DNA of 64,000 nt from Cymbomonas tetramitiformis (taxonomy: Eukaryota > Chlorophyta > Pyramimonadophyceae > Pyramimonadales > Pyramimonadaceae): the NCBI GenBank assembly GCA_001247695.2, contig LGRX02030310.1:62001-126000 (forward strand). The letters are read 5' to 3'. Under the pieces are notes generated by a model. That model made no database searches. It had not been told where the DNA came from and saw only the letters and a program-made list of their open reading frames with translations. Of this stretch, positions 60,740 to 64,000 are shown in pieces. The translations under genes were made by a program, and so were the position numbers. Positions within the stretch are counted from its first letter, which is position 1, and each line of letters begins with the position of its first letter.

Positions 60740-61375
60740 ATGGAAGGCGCGGATGTAACATACGCGTTCATATCTAGGTACGCCGAAACGGATGAAACCG
60801 GTCAAGCGGATTGTACGGATGATCACGAGGATACCGTCCTCACAATGTCCGAACGCGCAATGTGGAATGGTCATGCCCTGCTCTCCGAAATGAATATGCC
60901 CGATCGGCAAAAGAAACGAATCGTGTGGTGCATGAAAAAACTGGTCGAAGAATTGCAACCGCCGCAGACCTCGACACATACCCCGCCCTTGATGTGCTTA
61001 GCCGCAAGACTGAACGACGTAAGTTTGCTGGACCGATTTCTCGAGCATGCGGAAGATGCCGCGTGGTCGCGTTCGGACATCGTCCGCACCGTCGCCATAG
61101 CATGCAATCACGATCACCTTCAATTCATCGACGAACTTTTGAACCGTCAAAAAGTGTTCGACTTATGCCTGGTCGACGTCGCCACGAAAAGGAACCAGAT
61201 CCGTATGGTCCACGAACTGAAGCGTCGCCGATTTCACGGAATCGCCGATTCGTCGAGGATCAGAAAGACGTATCGAACTGCCGTGAAATGGTTTCTCGAC
61301 GACGTGCGGTGTACCGAAACGGAACTGAAGGACGTATGTCTGCACGCTTCAGACCCGTCACCTACACTCGTATAG
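60740..61375 (+). CDS. Ankyrin-like repeat protein (211 aa)
   Basis: The ATG at 60740 (MEGADV) is chosen over the one at 60686 because the extra residues look like leader. Residues about 80-165 show paired helices in an ankyrin-like rhythm: PPLMCLAARLNDVSLLDRFL, then IVRTVAIACNHDHLQFIDEL, then LVDVATKRNQIRMVHELK. The N-terminal part is acidic. Such proteins usually bind host partners; the partner is unknown. The resemblance is by pattern only and the first repeat fits best. Confidence 0.75.
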   Translation: MEGADVTYAFISRYAETDETGQADCTDDHEDTVLTMSERAMWNGHALLSEMNMPDRQKKRIVWCMKKLVEELQPPQTSTHTPPLMCLAARLNDVSLLDRFLEHAEDAAWSRSDIVRTVAIACNHDHLQFIDELLNRQKVFDLCLVDVATKRNQIRMVHELKRRRFHGIADSSRIRKTYRTAVKWFLDDVRCTETELKDVCLHASDPSPTLV

Positions 61376-61466
61376 CTACAGAAGTTCCGTTTGAATTTTG
61401 CAAAGAGTGACGCGGAGTATCGATTGTCCTCGTCTGTATACAAACACACAATCATATTAGCTATAT

Positions 61467-61631
61467 TTAATGGTCAGTTTTCGTAAGAGGTTGGGGTTTG
61501 TAGTTCTATTTTAGTAGTGATAATTTCCAGGTTACATTGTTAACACATGACAATGATTTTATAATCGATGTGAAGAGTGTGGAGATCACTTCCACAAAAT
61601 TCTCACACCTACCGAAGATCAATTCTTAAAG
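61467..61631. repeat. MITE family 1, complete copy (165 bp)
   Basis: TTAA at both borders, same orientation as the copy at 59467-59629 and nearly identical in the middle (GTTACATTGTTAACACATGA). Confidence 0.85.
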
Positions 61632-61837
61632 TGTTCGCGAAACTTTCTCGGCAACACGTCGCTCGAAATCGTACGAGGGGATCGCGATGAAAATCGAAGG
61701 CCACCTCCGCTCGCCATCTGTGTGATTCTTTACCCCTGCTAATCTGTGTTCGTTATTTTTTAGTACGCCCGTGCGGTCACATGGAAACTTTGCCCGCGTC
61801 GGCGAAGATGCGCCAACACCACCTTTTTCCACGCTGA

Positions 61838-61847
61838 TATATAAATA
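61838..61847 (+). promoter_or_regulatory. TATA box deciding the start of the 571-aa gene
   Basis: TATATAAATA lies inside the longest version of the frame, so the ATG at 61771 cannot be used and the one at 61900, about 53 nt downstream, is the start. Confidence 0.65.
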
Positions 61848-61899
61848 CGCGATCGGCTTTTTGGGTGGGAAGTCGGTCACACATACAAAGTCGTTCGCG

Positions 61900-63615
61900 A
61901 TGTCCTGTCAATTACCGGAGACATCCGTCGCACAAGCCTGTGCTGTGGCTTTGCCAGAGTCCCAACGCCCGGCCTACGACTCGAAAGACAAACCTACCAG
62001 ATTAATCCGTCGCATACAACAGATGTGCTGGGTGACAGATAACGAGCGAGACAGGTCGATATTCGTAAATTTTTTGCGAAGCACGTCTCAGATCTCGTCT
62101 GAGGCATTCGACGAAATCGATCGCAAATCGACGCAAGAGCTTTTCCAACTTGTTCGCTCGGTATTGCGAAGGCTCACGCGCGCAAAAGTATCTCGCATCT
62201 CTCTTGAACGCGCGACCACCCAGAGCTTTGATGCCTGTTCTGAAGCCTACACGTCGTTACCCACCGAAGCTCAGCGTACACTGTGGTGTGTAATCAAAGA
62301 GGCTTTCTCGCCATTCAACATCAACGCCAGATTTGATAGCGATCAATTTGTGCAACGCATCGAATTGCGCGAGTTGAACATCCACGCTTTAAATCTCGTC
62401 GCCAACAAATACATATACGACATGCCGTACACCCTTCCAGACGAAGCAATCCTCAGAAAGCAGTACTCGTGGAAGCCTGCGTTATGCACATTGGACCCCG
62501 TGCTGACAAAGCTTTCCGATTACGCGACGGGGGACCGCTTCTGTACGTGGATGAAACGAACGTCCATGTGCACGTTTCTGAGACCCGTTGATGGTGACGA
62601 TCAGAGCTATTCTTGCAGGGGCGTTCATTACGTGGTGTCCGTACCTGGAGACGCGATGCAATGCACAGACTCCGCGTATTATCAGCACGGAGTTGACGCC
62701 TATTTCGACAAGAACCTGAATTACGTCGGCACCAACTTATGTGACGACCACGGCGAGTTTCAGCGAGTCTTATCGTCCTTCATGACATGGGCTACATGGT
62801 CCGTGCACCTGGGACTCGTGCACGCGCTAGTGGCCGACGAGTGGAATTATCACTTTTGCAAGTCCGCCGGCTCGGATCACGCGCTGAGCCCTTTGGTCAA
62901 CTGCTTGATGCTGGGCACTTCGGAATCGATGAATCTGGGATCTTTGCTTCTGGCGAACAACATTCCTAGCTCAATTCCGGCAGTCGTCAGCAACATCACT
63001 CCGGAATCGGTCCAGCGGCTTATGGTGGAGCATCACGACAACGTTAGGTCCATCTTGCACTTTCCAACCGTCAAACGTTTGACCGATAATGTCGACACGC
63101 CCATGATGCGCACGCTGGATATGTGGTGGAACGCCTTGGAGAGATACGTCGAGGCGTGCGTGAGCAATGTGTATCCGACGGATACAGCACTGCGAGAAGA
63201 TCCGCGGATCGTCGACTTCTTGGTAAAAATACGCATGGGTCGTATAGACATGCGGACACTCACGGATGCGATAACCATGATGCACTTCAATAACGTTGTT
63301 CACGAGACGTACTCCAACTCGCAACACACGGACGACGCCATAAAGGTAAAACACACGTGGGTGTGTCACAAAGAGCACATCGTCCCGAGCGTTTATGTGC
63401 AAGACCGACTAATCGATCTACTTGTCGGAACCAGCGGGGAGTCGGTGCATTACAGCACCTTGCACGTGTGCATGCGACCGGATGCCAAATTTAAGGACGC
63501 CGTGGATGCGTTACGACAAGACATGGAGAATATAGCCAAAAAAATAGACAGGCATGAAAAAACTTACATACGATATCTGCATCCAAATTGCGTAGCTTGT
63601 TCCATCACGTGGTGA
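61900..63615 (+). CDS. Hypothetical protein (571 aa)
   Basis: The ATG at 61900 (MSCQLPE) is fixed by the TATA box. The protein is soluble-looking, with a helical N-terminal third. A middle part is rich in aromatic residues and cysteines (CTWMKRTSMC and YSCRGVHYVVSV, about 220-250). The C-terminal half contains long helices and a final short Cys-containing tail. I see no membrane segment or enzyme motif. It is a candidate structural protein by size and position only. Confidence 0.85.
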   Translation: MSCQLPETSVAQACAVALPESQRPAYDSKDKPTRLIRRIQQMCWVTDNERDRSIFVNFLRSTSQISSEAFDEIDRKSTQELFQLVRSVLRRLTRAKVSRISLERATTQSFDACSEAYTSLPTEAQRTLWCVIKEAFSPFNINARFDSDQFVQRIELRELNIHALNLVANKYIYDMPYTLPDEAILRKQYSWKPALCTLDPVLTKLSDYATGDRFCTWMKRTSMCTFLRPVDGDDQSYSCRGVHYVVSVPGDAMQCTDSAYYQHGVDAYFDKNLNYVGTNLCDDHGEFQRVLSSFMTWATWSVHLGLVHALVADEWNYHFCKSAGSDHALSPLVNCLMLGTSESMNLGSLLLANNIPSSIPAVVSNITPESVQRLMVEHHDNVRSILHFPTVKRLTDNVDTPMMRTLDMWWNALERYVEACVSNVYPTDTALREDPRIVDFLVKIRMGRIDMRTLTDAITMMHFNNVVHETYSNSQHTDDAIKVKHTWVCHKEHIVPSVYVQDRLIDLLVGTSGESVHYSTLHVCMRPDAKFKDAVDALRQDMENIAKKIDRHEKTYIRYLHPNCVACSITW

Positions 63616-64000
63616 ATCAGATTCTTTTGTGTGCCTCGAGACTCGACCCAATCGTTGTAAGCGGCAAGGCACAATTTTTCGCGCGCGCGAGAGGCATGGG
63701 GGGAGGTGCTTCGCACGCGCGAAAAACCGTGCACAGACCAATCATGAACCTTTGGTCAAGAATTTCTCACTTAAAATTTGTACGCCCGTCACCGCAACAG
63801 ATATATACGAAGGGCATGTTGATAATAAACAAGAAAGATTTCTCGTTCGCACTAAATCCGGCGTCCGCCGATTTCAGCCCTTCACGTACGCTCGTCGGCG
63901 GAATTTCCCTCGCGGACAATTCAGATTACAACTGAGCAAGCAAACTGTCGGAACTCACGGCTTGCGCGAACGCGAGGTCGCGACCTGTCCTGGAAAGCGC
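63616..64000. other. Right-hand gap with hairpin 8
   Basis: Apart from the hairpin at 63676-63722 I see no gene that I can support. A 63-codon plus-strand frame begins at 63743 without other evidence. Confidence 0.4.
63676..63722. repeat. GC hairpin 8 of 8
   Basis: Arms TTTCGCGCGCGCGA and a slightly diverged complement (CGCACGCGCGAAA) around GAGGCATGGGGGGAGG. The one changed base pair in the stem shows some decay. Confidence 0.8.

Noticed and set aside
9077..63722. GC hairpins as a CRISPR array
   Set aside because: The copies are many kilobases apart, with no regular spacers and no cas genes.

Overview
This window looks like part of the genome of a large double-stranded DNA virus that is transcribed in a eukaryotic nucleus, or of a recently integrated copy of one. 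About 30 good genes lie on both strands, with short gaps. The recognisable ones are viral or virus-like: a D5-type SF3 primase-helicase, an SF2 helicase with a zinc insertion, a PD-(D/E)XK nuclease, a RING-H2 protein with helical repeats, an MFS-type transporter, a Vint (Hint-fold) protein and an ankyrin-like protein. The largest proteins (about 1,932, 1,515, 1,098 and 1,050 aa) match nothing I recognise. I see no rRNA, tRNA, polymerase, capsid or terminase gene, so I do not assign a family. Nucleocytoplasmic-type, mirus-like and arthropod nuclear viruses all remain possible.

Expression looks eukaryotic. Many genes have a TATATATA or TATAAATA box 30-90 nt upstream, and AATAAA signals occur. 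At least three genes are interrupted by GT-AG introns: the 1,515-aa gene at 28591-33526, the gene at 37498-38062 and the D5 helicase at 43080-45117. In each case the flanking frames agree with splicing.

Layout. 1-7.3 kb holds a cysteine-rich protein, a 1,098-aa protein, a MITE and the Vint protein. 7.8-12.5 kb holds the RING repeat protein and a 1,050-aa acidic-linker protein. 12.7-17.2 kb is a cluster of small genes, four of them with membrane segments. 17.9-24.3 kb holds hypothetical genes among repeats. 24.5-27.4 kb holds a low-complexity repeat protein. 28.6-33.7 kb is the three-exon gene. 34.3-36.8 kb holds the divergent nuclease and transporter pair on one shared TATA region. 37.5-45.1 kb holds small genes, a zinc-cysteine protein and the helicase. 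45.6-63.6 kb holds the SF2 helicase, several unknowns, the giant 1,932-aa protein and a 571-aa protein.

Three dispersed repeat families run through the gaps. They are a ~163-bp element flanked by TTAA (four near-complete and two partial copies), a ~141-173-bp element with ~26-bp terminal inverted repeats starting TACGGGTGCTCC (two copies and a fragment), and eight GC-rich hairpins with arms of alternating CG around a G- or C-run loop. One TTAA element lies inside an intron, about 8 nt from the splice acceptor. These repeats and the single frameshift in the transporter leave open whether the source is a free virus or an endogenous copy.
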